A stretch of DNA of 64,000 nt from Apodemus sylvaticus (taxonomy: Eukaryota > Chordata > Mammalia > Rodentia > Muridae), in assembly GCF_947179515.1 (NCBI RefSeq), contig NC_067482.1:78906444-78970443 (forward strand), given 5' to 3'. The stretch's first letter is position 1; every line of letters begins with the position of its first letter. Below, one piece after another: positions 55,250 to 64,000 of the stretch. A program made the translations under genes and the position numbers. The notes below the pieces were generated by a model. That model did not search any database. It saw nothing but the letters and a program-made list of their open reading frames with translations, and was not told the DNA's origin.

Positions 55250-55500
55250 ATGGTCCATCCTAAGAGTGGGCAGCACCAGTCAGTGGGCTGGGGTCCTAGA
55301 CTGGGTATAAAGGAGGAAGCTGGCTGGGCACCCTCTGCTTCCTGGCTACAGATGTCATGTGATCAGCAGCCTCGCCCCTGCTGCCATGCCTTACCTGGCA
55401 TGAAGATTTCCCCAGATGCTAAGCCAAAAGAAACCCTTTCTCCCGTCAGTTGCTCCTGCCAGGATATTTTATCACAGCAACAACACATTGCTAAGACACA
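55250..55500 (+). mobile_element. MaLR-type LTR 3' part
   Basis: 'tgggtataaaggaggaagctggc' (TATA-like), 'cctggctacagatgtcatgtgatcagcagcctcgcccctgctgccatgcc', 'gccaaaagaaaccctttctccc' and 'atattttatcacagcaac'. Confidence 0.65.
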
Positions 55501-56381
55501 GGGTGTATATTTCACATCTCCTGATTCTTGCCCTTGAGTGGGTTAGAGTCTCAGATTCCAAGGTGAGACATCAGATGACCCCATAGGGCTTCTGCTAAGT
55601 CAGAAGACAAGTTACCGCTTGGCCACTTTCCACAGCTTGTGCCAGTGACCAAGCAAGTGACTGACCTGCCAGACAATTGATCCTGAGTCTTGTGAGCGGT
55701 TAGGCTAGTGTCCTGCTGGGCGTGGAAGAACAATGTCTACACTAGGACCTGCAGGACTCCCTGAGGTTCTCTAAATAGTGGCTGGTGGTGGACAGGGCAC
55801 CTGACGCTGAGCAGCTGAAGTGCTTACAGAGAGCAACTTGGTTCCAGAGAGGGAATGGAGACCTCTTCCTCTCTTCTTCCAGGTAACTGGCCACCAACAG
55901 GAGTGGCCTTTGTCGCTGAATGAACTGTTGGTACATTCTGCCTGAGGAAGAGATGGCGGCCCTTAGTTCTCTTGGGAAAACAGCGCTCCCCGTGGTACAG
56001 TGGAGCTGAGTCTATGTGGAGGGCACGAGCAGCACAAGATGAGGCTGTCTGGGGCCAGCAACTGGTTCAGCTTCCTAAGCTTTCTTCAGCCACTGCCTAC
56101 GAGCTTCTTGGTTGATGCGAAGTGGTCCCTTACATAAACTGTCACAGTGGAGCAGGGGATAAAAGGGAATAGGACACAAAACTCTCTCTCTATGGACTGC
56201 TCAATAGTATGTTTTCTCATTGTGCATTTTCTAGAAAAGTCCGTGTGGCAGGTGGACAACCTAACTATAATGGCCATAGCTGGTGGTGATATGGCGCCCT
56301 CTTGCTTAAGACTCTGGTACTGAAGCTCCAACAGAGTAAGTAACTTCACAAGAAAAGTTCAGGGTAAGAAAATAAAGTTGG
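55501..56381. other. Unique intron sequence
   Basis: No repeat or exon recognised; a CTCF-like ggcgccctcttgct (minus) occurs at 56293-56306. Confidence 0.4.
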
Positions 56382-56529
56382 GGCTGGTAAGTTGACTCGG
56401 AGGTTAAGAACACTGGCTGTTCTTCCAGAGGTCATAAGTTCAATTCTCAGCAACCACATGGTGGCTCACAGCCATCTCTAAAGGAACCTGTTGTCCTCTT
56501 CTGGTCTGTAGTAGTTTTACATGCAGACA
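56382..56529 (+). mobile_element. B2 SINE, split by a B1
   Basis: ggggctggtaagttgactcggaggttaagaac head, gtcctcttctggtctgtagtag; its tail (aaaaataaataac) resumes at 56726 after the B1. Confidence 0.9.
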
Positions 56530-56537
56530 GAGTTCTC

Positions 56538-56715
56538 ATTTTTTTTGTTTTGTTTTGTTGTTGTTTTGTTTTCTTTTTCGAGACAGGGTTTCTCTGTGTA
56601 GCCCTGACTGTCCTGGAACTTTACTCTGTAGACCAGGCTGGCCTCGAACTCAGAAATCCACCTGCCTCTGCCTAACAAGTGCCGGGATTAAAGGCATGAG
56701 CCACCACCACCCGGC
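56538..56715 (-). mobile_element. B1 SINE, antisense, nested in B2
   Basis: tttcgagacagggtttctctg to caccaccacccggc; target-site duplication cagagttctc at 56528-56537 and 56716-56725. Confidence 0.96.
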
Positions 56716-56747
56716 CAGAGTTCTCGTTTTAAAAATAAATAACATTT

Positions 56748-56926
56748 TTTAAGATTCATTTATTTATTATATGTAAGTACACTGTAGCTGTCTTTAGACA
56801 CTCCAGAAGAGGGTGTCAGATCTCATTACGGATGGTTGTGAGCCACCAAGTGGTTGCTGGGATTTGAACTCAGGACTTTTGGAAGAGCAGTCAGTACTTT
56901 TAACTGCTGAGCCATCTTTCCAGCCC
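56748..56926 (-). mobile_element. B2 SINE, antisense
   Basis: ttaagattcatttatttattatatg to ctgagccatctttccagcccc; faces the preceding B2, making an inverted B2 pair about 200 bp apart. Confidence 0.95.
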
Positions 56927-57304
56927 CAAGTTATAAATAACTTTTTAAAGGAAAAGAAAATTGAAAAGTAGTCAGTTTGAATCCAGATTACACCCTGACT
57001 TATGTTCTTCTCCCTATGCGGGCTGAAGCAGACGGTGACTCACTTGTTAATCCCCACCCAACCTGTCTGCCAAGTGGTGACTCAGTAATGTCATCATGAA
57101 TGCACCTATAAAAAGGAAATATTCTAGAAAACAGACCGGTCTCAAAGAACATTCTACCTTGTAAGGAAGCAGGCTTACAGATTACAAAGCACTGTTTAAA
57201 TAATAAGAAAAGGGCAAAGCACTTGTGGTGAAACACTGGTTTGATTGCCAGTGTCCAAAAATAAATACTAATACTATCAATTAACTAGCTAAGCATTATT
57301 ATCT
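56927..57304. other. Unique intron sequence
   Basis: No repeat or exon recognised. Confidence 0.4.
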
Positions 57305-57480
57305 AAGAGCTGGGGAGGTGCTCAGTGGTAAGGGCACTGATTCAGTCCCCAGCTCCCACATGGGGACTCACAACTGTGTGACTCCAGGTCCGAGGGGTTG
57401 GCCCTCCCTCTTCAGCCTCCTCAGGCATTGGACACACACATGGGACACAGACACTTACTGGATACACAGTGAGTCACGTT
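57305..57480 (+). mobile_element. Diverged B2/B3-type SINE
   Basis: 'gagctggggaggtgctcagtggtaagggcac' head, 'cacatggggactcacaactgtg' and 'cattggacacacacatgggacacag'. Confidence 0.7.
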
Positions 57481-57561
57481 TTTTTTAAAAAAAAATCCAA
57501 AAAAATCAGATTTATTCAATAATGACTTAATCTGAAAATGATTTTAGAATAAAATATTTAG

Positions 57562-57638
57562 GTGTATGGCTTGGTGGTGAAGCTTTTTTCTAGCATGTGC
57601 AATGCCCTAGGTTAAATCCCCAGCACTGCTGAAAAGAC
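57562..57638 (+). mobile_element. ID-type SINE
   Basis: 'ggtgtatggcttggtggtgaagc...agcatgtgcaatgccctaggttaaatccccagcac' is a diverged ID (BC1-like) body. Confidence 0.7.
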
Positions 57639-57736
57639 AAGGCCTCCCTAAACATGCATTGCATTTAAAAGCTAAATAAACAAGATAAATAAATTCAGAA
57701 TAAAAGGGACCTCCACCTTATAAAAATTCATTGGGT

Positions 57737-59029
57737 ATCAAATTCATCTGGAACAACAAAAAACCCAGGATAGCTAAAACTATTCTCAGCAACAAAAGAA
57801 AATCTGGGGGAATCAGTATCCCTGACCTCAAGCAATACTACAGAGCAATAGTGTTAAAAACTGCATGGTATTGGTACAGTGACAGGCAGGAGGATCAATG
57901 GAACAGGATTGAAGATCCAGAAATGAACCCACACACCTATGGCCACTTGATCCTCGACAAAGAGGCTGAAAACATCCAATGGAAAAAAGATAGCCTTTTC
58001 AACAAATGGTGCTGGTTCAACTGGAGGTCAGCATGCAGAAGAATGCGAATTGATCCATCCTTGTCTCCTTGTACTAAGCTCAAATCCAAATGGATCAAGG
58101 ACCTCCACATAAAGCCAGACACTCTGAAGCTAATAGAAAAGAAACTGGGGAAGACCCTTGAGGACATCGGTACAGGGAGAAAGTTTCTGAACAGAACACC
58201 AATAGCGTATGCTCTAAGAGCAAGAATTGACAAATGGGACCTCATAAGGTTACAGAGTTTCTGTAAGGCAAAGGACACCATCAAGAGGACAGATCGGCAA
58301 CCAACAAATTGGGAAAAGATCTTCACCAATCCTACATCAGATAGAGGGCTAATATCCAATATATATAAAGAACTCAAGAAGTTAGACTCCAGAAAACCGA
58401 ACAACCCTATTAAAAAATGGGGTACAGAGTTAAACAAAGAATTCTCACCTGAAGAACTTCGGATGGCGGAGAAGCATCTTAAAAAATGCTCAACTTCATT
58501 AGTCATTAGGGAAATGCAAATCAAAACAACCCTAAGATTTCATCTTACACCAGTCAGAATGGCTAAGATTAAAAATTCAGGAGACAGCAGGTGTTGGAGA
58601 GGGTGTGGAGAAAGAGGAACACTCCTCCACTGCTGGTGGGGTTGCAAATTGGTACAACCACTCTGGAAAGCAGTCTGGCGGTTCCTCCGAAAACTGGGCA
58701 CCTCACTTCCAGAAGATCCTGCTATACCACTCCTGGGCATATACCCAGAGGATTCCCCACCATGTAATAAGGATACATGCTCTACTATGTTCATAGCAGC
58801 CCTATTTATAATTGCCAGATGCTGGAAAGAACCCAGGTGTCCCTCAACAGAAGAGTGGATGCAAAAAATGTGGTATATCTACACAATGGAGTACTATTCA
58901 GCCATTAGAAACAATGAATTCATGAAATTCTTAGGCAAATGGATGGAGCTAGAGAACATCATACTAAGTGAGGTAACCCAGACTCAAAAGGTGAATCATG
59001 GTATGCACTCACTAATAAGTGGTTATTAA
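57737..59029 (+). pseudogene. L1 ORF2 C-terminal fragment
   Basis: About 430 codons remain open, from GIKFIWNNKKPRIAK through EYYSAIRNNEFMKF and ending LISGY-stop. This is the region after the reverse transcriptase, including the Cys-rich CWRGCGERGTLLHCWWGC motif (about residues 288-306 of the open frame) and the conserved ORF2 C-terminal domain. The endonuclease and reverse transcriptase are missing because of 5' truncation, so it is non-functional. The absence of stops points to a recent insertion. The apparent TTG start is flank, not a real initiator. Confidence 0.95.
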
Positions 59030-59298
59030 CCTAGAAAACTGGAATACCCAAAACATAATCCACACATCAAATGAGATACAAGAAGAAAGCAGGAGTGGTC
59101 CCTGGTTCTGGAAAGACTCAGTGAAACAGTATTTGGCAAAACCAGAACGGGGAACTGGGAAGGGGTGGGAGGGAGGACAGGGGAAGAGAAGGGGGCTTAC
59201 GGGACTTTCGGGGAGTGGGGGGGGCTAGAAAAGGGGAAATCATTTGAAATGTAAATAAATTATATCGAATAAAAAAAAAAGAAAAAGCAAAAAAAAAA
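57738..59298 (+). mobile_element. 5'-truncated young L1 with target-site duplications
   Basis: Holds the last third of ORF2, a short 3' UTR (59030-59275) and an A-rich tail. Perfect 16-bp duplication aaaaattcattgggta at 57722-57737 and 59299-59314. The 3' UTR is almost identical to 12184-12461. Orientation is antisense to Osbp2, the usual tolerated direction in introns. Confidence 0.97.
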
Positions 59299-59314
59299 AA
59301 AAATTCATTGGGTA

Positions 59315-59539
59315 AAAAAATAAAGCCTTATACTTTATCTATCTTGCTGCCTAAATGTTATGCTTTGATAAAAAGTGCTTTTAAAAAACACTCAGACCCC
59401 CTGGCAATGGGCAAAGAGACACCTTGCTGGTGGCGCTGCTCTTCTATCAGTCAGGGGAGGGCAGATGGCAGTCCTTTGTTCGTCCTAGCTTGACATCTGG
59501 CTTGCTGGCCAAAGCTGACTTAGGCCTAGGACTCATAAA
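59315..59539. other. Intron, nothing recognised
   Basis: Short unique segment between the L1 and the satellite-like block. Confidence 0.4.
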
Positions 59540-61037
59540 AATCAAATCAAGCCCAGGCAGGCAGCTCGGGAGGAAGAAGACAGGGACCGGCTAACCCCCA
59601 TGGCATCCACAAGCCTGACCTCCAGCCCATAGACACCTGCTCGCCACCACACTATACAGCGTGGATGGAGGATGCCACCCAGGAGCCTGGCATCCACATG
59701 GCCAGCCTGCAGCAGGGGCCACCACAATGTGCAAGTATGTGGTGGACAGATGGGCGGGAAAGAGAAATGGAGTAGCTCAAGCATCACAAAGAGAGACAGA
59801 ACTGGAGACTCAGGGCGGAGAGGAGCAGCCTGTTGTGAATGGCGAGCCAGCCACCTGGGATCGTGCATGGTGAGGTCCCAGCCCAAGTCGCTGCTGAGGG
59901 CTATGTCTGGATCTGGGCTATGCAACAACAGGGGTCCGTGTTGATGTTCATGCCTCATAGAGAACACTGGGATGTCCCTGGCTGGGGTACCTGCTGGGGA
60001 CACATGGCTGTCCAGCAGCTGTGATAACTGGCCCCACCTCTCACTGGATGTGGTGCTCTGGAGAGAGGGACAGCATTCAGGAGAATGCTTGTGCCTCGCC
60101 CAGACAGCACAGCAGAACTGGCCCTGGTGGCAGGGATGTGGGTGAACCGGATTGAGAACACGAGTATAGAAGAGTCAGTCACTTGTATGCCGTGTGATGA
60201 TACAGGCACAGAGGTTCCCCTCACCCCTGCCAGCTGCCCCTTGCCACCTCCAGCAGCCAGGAAAGCTGCCCACAAAGTCACAAGCTCAGGAGAGCTAGAC
60301 CTGCCCCTCGCCAGCTGGAATATGCAGGAGAGCAGGCCCTGATGTCACCGGATGGCGCAGGAGAGCTGACCCTCATGGTAAGGGTGTGGGTGAGCCAGCT
60401 CTGAGGGGGAGAGCACGGGAGAGCTCTCTGGTTTGCCATGAGGTGGCCTGGGTGCAGGTGGCTGCCTCCCCACCCCCACCCCACTTTGTCCCTCACTAAC
60501 TGCAAGCATTGCACCAGCTGGCACCGGGGTCACGGGATCGGGTGAACTGGTCCTGCCCCTCACCAGCTGCAGCACTTGGGAGAGCAAGCTCTGACCTTAC
60601 CTGGGCACAACAGGGCTGAGCTGACTGGTATGCCACTTGTATGGCATGGGGGTGGTATGGTTGCAAGGATGATGCCCTCCCCACCCCTCCCTTGCCACTT
60701 GCAGTAGCCAGGAGAGCTGGCCTGGGGGTTAGGACATGGGAGAGATGGCCCTGCCCCCTCAATGGTTGTAGTGTTCAGGAGGGTAGGTCCTGTACCTCGT
60801 CTGGACAGCACAGTAGAACTGGCCCTGGTGGAGGGGATACAGGTGAACCAGACCCAAGGTGCGAGAACAGGAGAGCTGGCCCAGCCCCTCACAGGCTGCA
60901 GTACTTGAGAGAGTGGACCCCAGTCCTTGACCAGGTAGCACAATGAAGCTGGCTCTGGAAGAGTGGGTGCAGGTGAGCTGGCCCTGGAGACATGAGAACA
61001 GGAGAGCAGACCCTGCCTTCTGCCAATGGTGGCATTG
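59540..61037. repeat. GC-rich satellite-like block, copy 3 (MurSatRep1-like)
   Basis: Largest of three blocks: 'cacaaagagagacagaactggagactcagggcgg' near the left (as in copy 1), then degenerate modules such as 'ctggtcctgcccctcaccagctgcagcacttgggagagc', 'tgtacctcgtctggacagcacagtagaactggccctggtgg' and 'aacaggagagctggcccagcccctcacaggctgcag'. The many open frames inside (up to 177 aa, mostly antisense) are by-products of GC content and module length. Confidence 0.7.
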
Positions 61038-61039
61038 GA

Positions 61040-61372
61040 GGGTGTCTTAGTTAGGGTTTCCATTGCTGTGAAGAGACACCACGACCAAGGCAACTCTTAT
61101 AAAGGGCAACATTTAGTTGGGGCTGGCTTACAGGGTCAGAGGTTCAGTCCATTATTGTCATAGCAGGAAGCATGGCAGCATCCAGGCAGACATGATGCTG
61201 GAGGAGGAGCTGAGAGTGCTATATCTTGATCCAAAGGTAGCTAGGAGGAGGTTCTCAAAGCCCACCCCAACAGTGATACATTTCCTCCAACAAGGCCACA
61301 CCCACTCCAACAAGACCACACCTCCTAATAGTGTCGCTCCTTGGGCCAAGCATATTCAAACTACCACAGATG
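61040..61372 (-). mobile_element. ORR1 LTR, antisense, abutting the satellite-like block
   Basis: tcttagttagggtttccattgctgtgaagagacacc to cacctcctaatagtgtcgctccttgggcc; close to the ORR1A form. Confidence 0.92.
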
Positions 61373-61794
61373 GTCCTAGCCAGAGCAGTGCCAGAGAGCT
61401 CACCTGGTAGCACAGATAAAGGAGAGCTGGCAGGCAGACTAGCTCGGCTACCACCCAGGCCTAGCTGCAGGACTCTGAGTTGGTCCACCCCAAAATCTAT
61501 ATCATCTGCAAGTGGTTAGGATGTGTGAAAGGGCCTGTCATGCTGTTCCTAAGCTATAGGATCTCCATGACACAGGGCAACAGCATAAGCAGGGGGAGTC
61601 CTGATGAGGATCTGATACTGATGGTGTCACAGAACTCAGAGATCTCAAACCAGGCTAATGACTTGTTGCAGTGAACATTTGCAAATGAAGATTGTGGACA
61701 GAGGGATACACTGTGGGTCACACACTGTGACACACTACAGCTCCCACGATGAGATGTTTTCTATGCTTTTTGTTGATGTTGTTATTGGTGGTGG
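61373..61794. other. Intron; tail of satellite-like block and unique sequence
   Basis: 61380-61480 still carries 'gccagagagctcacctggtagcacaga' modules, so the ORR1 is inserted into the block. The rest is unassigned. Confidence 0.45.
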
Positions 61795-61825
61795 TGGTGT
61801 GTGTGCGTGTGCGTGTGTGTTTTAT
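61787..61825. repeat. (TGG)n/(TG)n microsatellite
   Basis: tggtggtggtgg followed by imperfect GT units. Confidence 0.85.
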
Positions 61826-61954
61826 TGTAGGAGGAGGTTGCAGGGGCAAAGGTGGATATGAGAGTTTTAGGAGATAAGCAGGACGTGAAAACTGCATGAT
61901 GTGAAACTCCCAACAAATCAGTGAAAGGATGGCAGTAGAAGGGAGAGGCGGTGT

Positions 61955-62860
61955 CTTGGCTTCTCTTGTTGTTGCTGTGATAAAGCGACTCGAGGGGGAG
62001 GGGCTCGCTTGGCTCACGGTTTGAGGGTATTGCGGCAGCAGGAGCCTGGGGCAGCCGGTCACCTCACATCTGCAGTGGGAAGCAGAGAACGGCCCTTCTC
62101 CAGCCCTGCTGGCTTTTCTCCTTCTTATTCAGTTCTGGACCCCAGGCCACCGGTTGGGGCTGCCCACTTCTAGGTGAGTCTGTCCTCCTCAATGAGCCTA
62201 GTCATGATGGGCTCTCGCAGGCTTGCCCAGTGCGGTTTCTCCTAGGCAATTCTCAGTCATGCCCAGCTGACAATATTAGCCATCGCTTCTCTATCCTCGT
62301 CAACTTGACAACCAAGCACATCATTCTAAAGCCTTCCTTCCCTTCCCCATGGGCTCATGGCCGCCTCGTAATGCAGAATGCATTCAGTCCAACCTCAAAA
62401 GTCTTCACAACCTAGAAATTCCAATATTATTTAAAACACCAAGTCTCATCTGAGATTCAGAGCAAACTTTTAAGCTGTGGCATCTTATACAATCGAATGT
62501 AAGTTACAGTCTTGCAATGTCAGATGACACAGGATCAACAGTCCTGTTCGGGGGAAGAATGGGGACACAGCAAGGGTGGTCAGAATAAAGCAGGGCCGAA
62601 ACTCAGAAGGGCACGCACGGAACTCTGCAGGTCTGCCATCTTCAGCTCATGGCAGATCAAAAGATGTGGGGAGCCCTTCCCTTCCTCTTCTGCTGCCTGC
62701 AGCACGGTAGCCTCATTCTCGGGTCAACTCTCGGGTCTGCAGCTTTCCCTGGTCAATACCCTATGGCTCTATCATGCTAGGGTCTCCATTGCAACTTCCC
62801 AGGAGCTTTCCCCAAAGAACCAAAGCTTAGCACACACTGTCTGGCACAATACCCTGTGAT
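61955..62860 (-). mobile_element. Old MaLR LTR and internal region, antisense
   Basis: 'gtcttggcttctcttgttgttgctgtgataaagcg', 'cagcaggagcctggggcagccggtcac', 'cttcttattcagttctggaccccaggcc' (LTR), then 'cagtccaacctcaaaagtcttcac...caccaagtctcatctgagattcag' (internal). Same class as 53560-55215. Confidence 0.65.
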
Positions 62861-63135
62861 ACCCTCAACCTTTTACATTGTTCATGCACATGAAACCAGT
62901 GCTGTGTGGATAATACTGCCAGGCTCTGCTGCTAGGCTGAAATGTAAATGACAGCACAGAGTCTCAAAAGGCCCTGCGATGCTAGTTCTGGATCCTGGAC
63001 TCCTGGTATGCACAGACTAACATATTATAGAGGTGTCTTAATCTCAGGCAGACACAAAAGCCACCAGCTGAGGGACAGAGTTACAATGAGTCTGTCCAAT
63101 ATAGGGAAAGGATTCGAGACAGAGACACACCCAGA
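62861..63135. other. Unique intron sequence
   Basis: No repeat or exon recognised. Confidence 0.4.
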
Positions 63136-63137
63136 GA

Positions 63138-63170
63138 GGGGAAGGGAGGGGGAGGGGGGAGAGGGAGAGG
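63138..63170. repeat. G-rich purine tract, G-quadruplex motif
   Basis: Runs of G4, G3, G5 and G6 separated by A or AA satisfy the four-run G-quadruplex rule on the plus strand. Confidence 0.85.
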
Positions 63171-63177
63171 AAACCCA

Positions 63178-63290
63178 AGTATGGTAGCACATGCCTTCAA
63201 CCTAGCAGGGAGAGTTGGAGCTCAAAGTCACAGGAGTTCCAGGCTAGCCTGGGCTACTTGGAGCCCTGTCTCAAAAAACCCACAATAAGA
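63178..63290 (+). mobile_element. Diverged B1-like SINE
   Basis: 'caagtatggtagcacatgccttcaacctagca...gagttccaggctagcctgggctac...ccctgtctcaaaa'. Confidence 0.75.
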
Positions 63291-63367
63291 AAATAAAGGA
63301 AGTGGAGGGGTAACTAAAACCAGTATGAGACGGATCTCTCTCACTTCAAGGTTTTAAGGTTGTTTTT

Positions 63368-63368
<1 letters not shown>

Positions 63369-63406
<38 letters not shown>

Positions 63407-63410
63407 TGTT
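63369..63410. repeat. (TG)n microsatellite
   Basis: About 18 GT units. Confidence 0.95.
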
Positions 63411-63565
63411 GCCTACAGCTATGTCTATGTACCATGTGCACGCCTGGTGCCTACAGAGGCCAGAAGAAGATGCTGGATCCTCTGGAACTGGAGTTATGAG
63501 TGACTGTGACCCCCCACGTGTGACCAGTGCTCTTAACCTCTGGGCCACCTCTCCAGCCAGGCTCT
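63411..63565 (-). mobile_element. B3-type SINE, antisense
   Basis: 'atgtaccatgtgcacgcctggtgcctacagaggccagaag', 'ctctggaactggagttatgagtgac' and 'accagtgctcttaacctctgggccacctctccagcc'. Confidence 0.88.
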
Positions 63566-63739
63566 TCAAGTGCTTAACATGAGAGCCTAACACGGAATCT
63601 ATCCTCATTGCATATTTAGGTGTACAGCATCTTCCCCGACAGGCAGGGCTGTGCAGCGGGGACCAGCACCCATTCTTCTTGTGTGCCTGAAATGTCTGTC
63701 CCCAGCAACCAGTTGTAATCGTTGCTCTGGTTGGTTCAA

Positions 63740-64000
63740 CTGGTTAAGATAAGATTCTTTCACAAGTGGAATCATGCAGTGTGTATCTTCTCGTGACTGG
63801 CTTATTTCACTCCAGGCTTATCTGTGCCTGACACAGACGGGAGGAGACCCTACCTTTGTGAGGCCGGACGGTTTTCCATCACATGTATACACACCCACCT
63901 CTTAAGCCTTCATTTGCTGATGGATATGGGTTATTTCCTGTATTTTGGCTGTTCTAAATAATGCTGAACATGGGAGTGCTAACATTATTTTGAGAACCTA
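63740..64000 (-). mobile_element. Ancient L1 3' end, antisense, cut by window edge
   Basis: Reverse complement of an old L1 3' part: 'aagtggaatcatgcagtgtgtatcttctcgtgactggcttatttcactcc', 'tttgctgatggatatgggttatttcctgtattttggctgttctaaataatgctgaacatggg'. Confidence 0.75.

Larger units (their letters stand above)
48685..64000 (-). other. Osbp2: Osbp2 intron upstream of the PH-domain exon
   Basis: No minus-strand frame to the right encodes the N-terminal half of the PH domain (the WLLKW...RRWF region). That exon is therefore taken to lie beyond 64000. It is short, so this rests on visual scanning only. Confidence 0.55.

Noticed and set aside
57937..58524. 195-aa minus frame
   Set aside because: Antisense shadow of the L1 ORF2 fragment.
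59542..61093. Long GC-rich open frames (up to 177 aa) in the third satellite-like block
   Set aside because: They overlap on both strands in several frames, repeat the same peptide modules and coincide with a repeat; not genes.

Overview
The window is mammalian nuclear DNA from a mouse-like rodent. Murid SINEs of every major class (B1, B2, B3, B4, one ID) are scattered through it. MT- and ORR1-type MaLR LTRs are common, there are two nearly identical young L1 3' ends with a mouse-style 3' UTR, and (CA/TG)n tracts are frequent. There is no prokaryotic gene organisation; almost all of the supplied open frames are chance frames in intron or in repeats.

One protein-coding exon can be identified firmly. 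Minus strand 48684 to 48476 encodes the C-terminal half of the PH domain of oxysterol-binding-protein-related protein 4 (Osbp2/ORP4), with a good acceptor, branch-point-like motif and donor. The window is therefore read as introns of Osbp2, transcribed right to left. I could not find the preceding PH-domain exon (expected above 48.7 kb) or the following exon (expected below 48.4 kb), so both flanking introns appear very long. Assignment to mouse chromosome 11 is inference.

Layout: 0-9.3 kb is mostly unique intron with old SINE and LTR remnants, a TG-rich complex minisatellite, and from about 7.7 kb an almost repeat-free stretch. At 9.36-9.79 kb there is a strong CpG island with splice-donor motifs on both strands, a candidate internal promoter; ORP4 is known to have N-terminally shortened forms. 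10-24 kb holds an L1 3' end, a complete LTR-internal-LTR ORR1 element, an ancient L1 with a rodent Lx 3' end nested in it, and an MT LTR. 25.9-29 kb holds two blocks of a GC-rich satellite-like module; a third block is at 59.5-61 kb. 30-44 kb is unique intron with scattered SINEs. 44.1-46.1 kb is a second ORR1-type element carrying an internal 101-bp-period duplication. 46.9-47.7 kb is a nested SINE/microsatellite composite. The exon follows at 48.5 kb. An MT LTR in the same orientation as Osbp2 lies 2.5 kb upstream of it. 53.5-62.9 kb carries several MaLR remnants, a 5'-truncated L1 with perfect target-site duplications and an open ORF2 C-terminus, and the third satellite-like block. The end of the window runs into an antisense ancient L1.

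No new enzymatic or defence system is visible. The most useful leads concern gene regulation: the intronic CpG island as an alternative ORP4 promoter, the sense MT LTR upstream of an exon with an in-frame, strong-context ATG, a set of CTCF-like motifs in both orientations, and the dispersed satellite-like module. Repeat family names are from pattern recognition without a database search; subfamily names are tentative.
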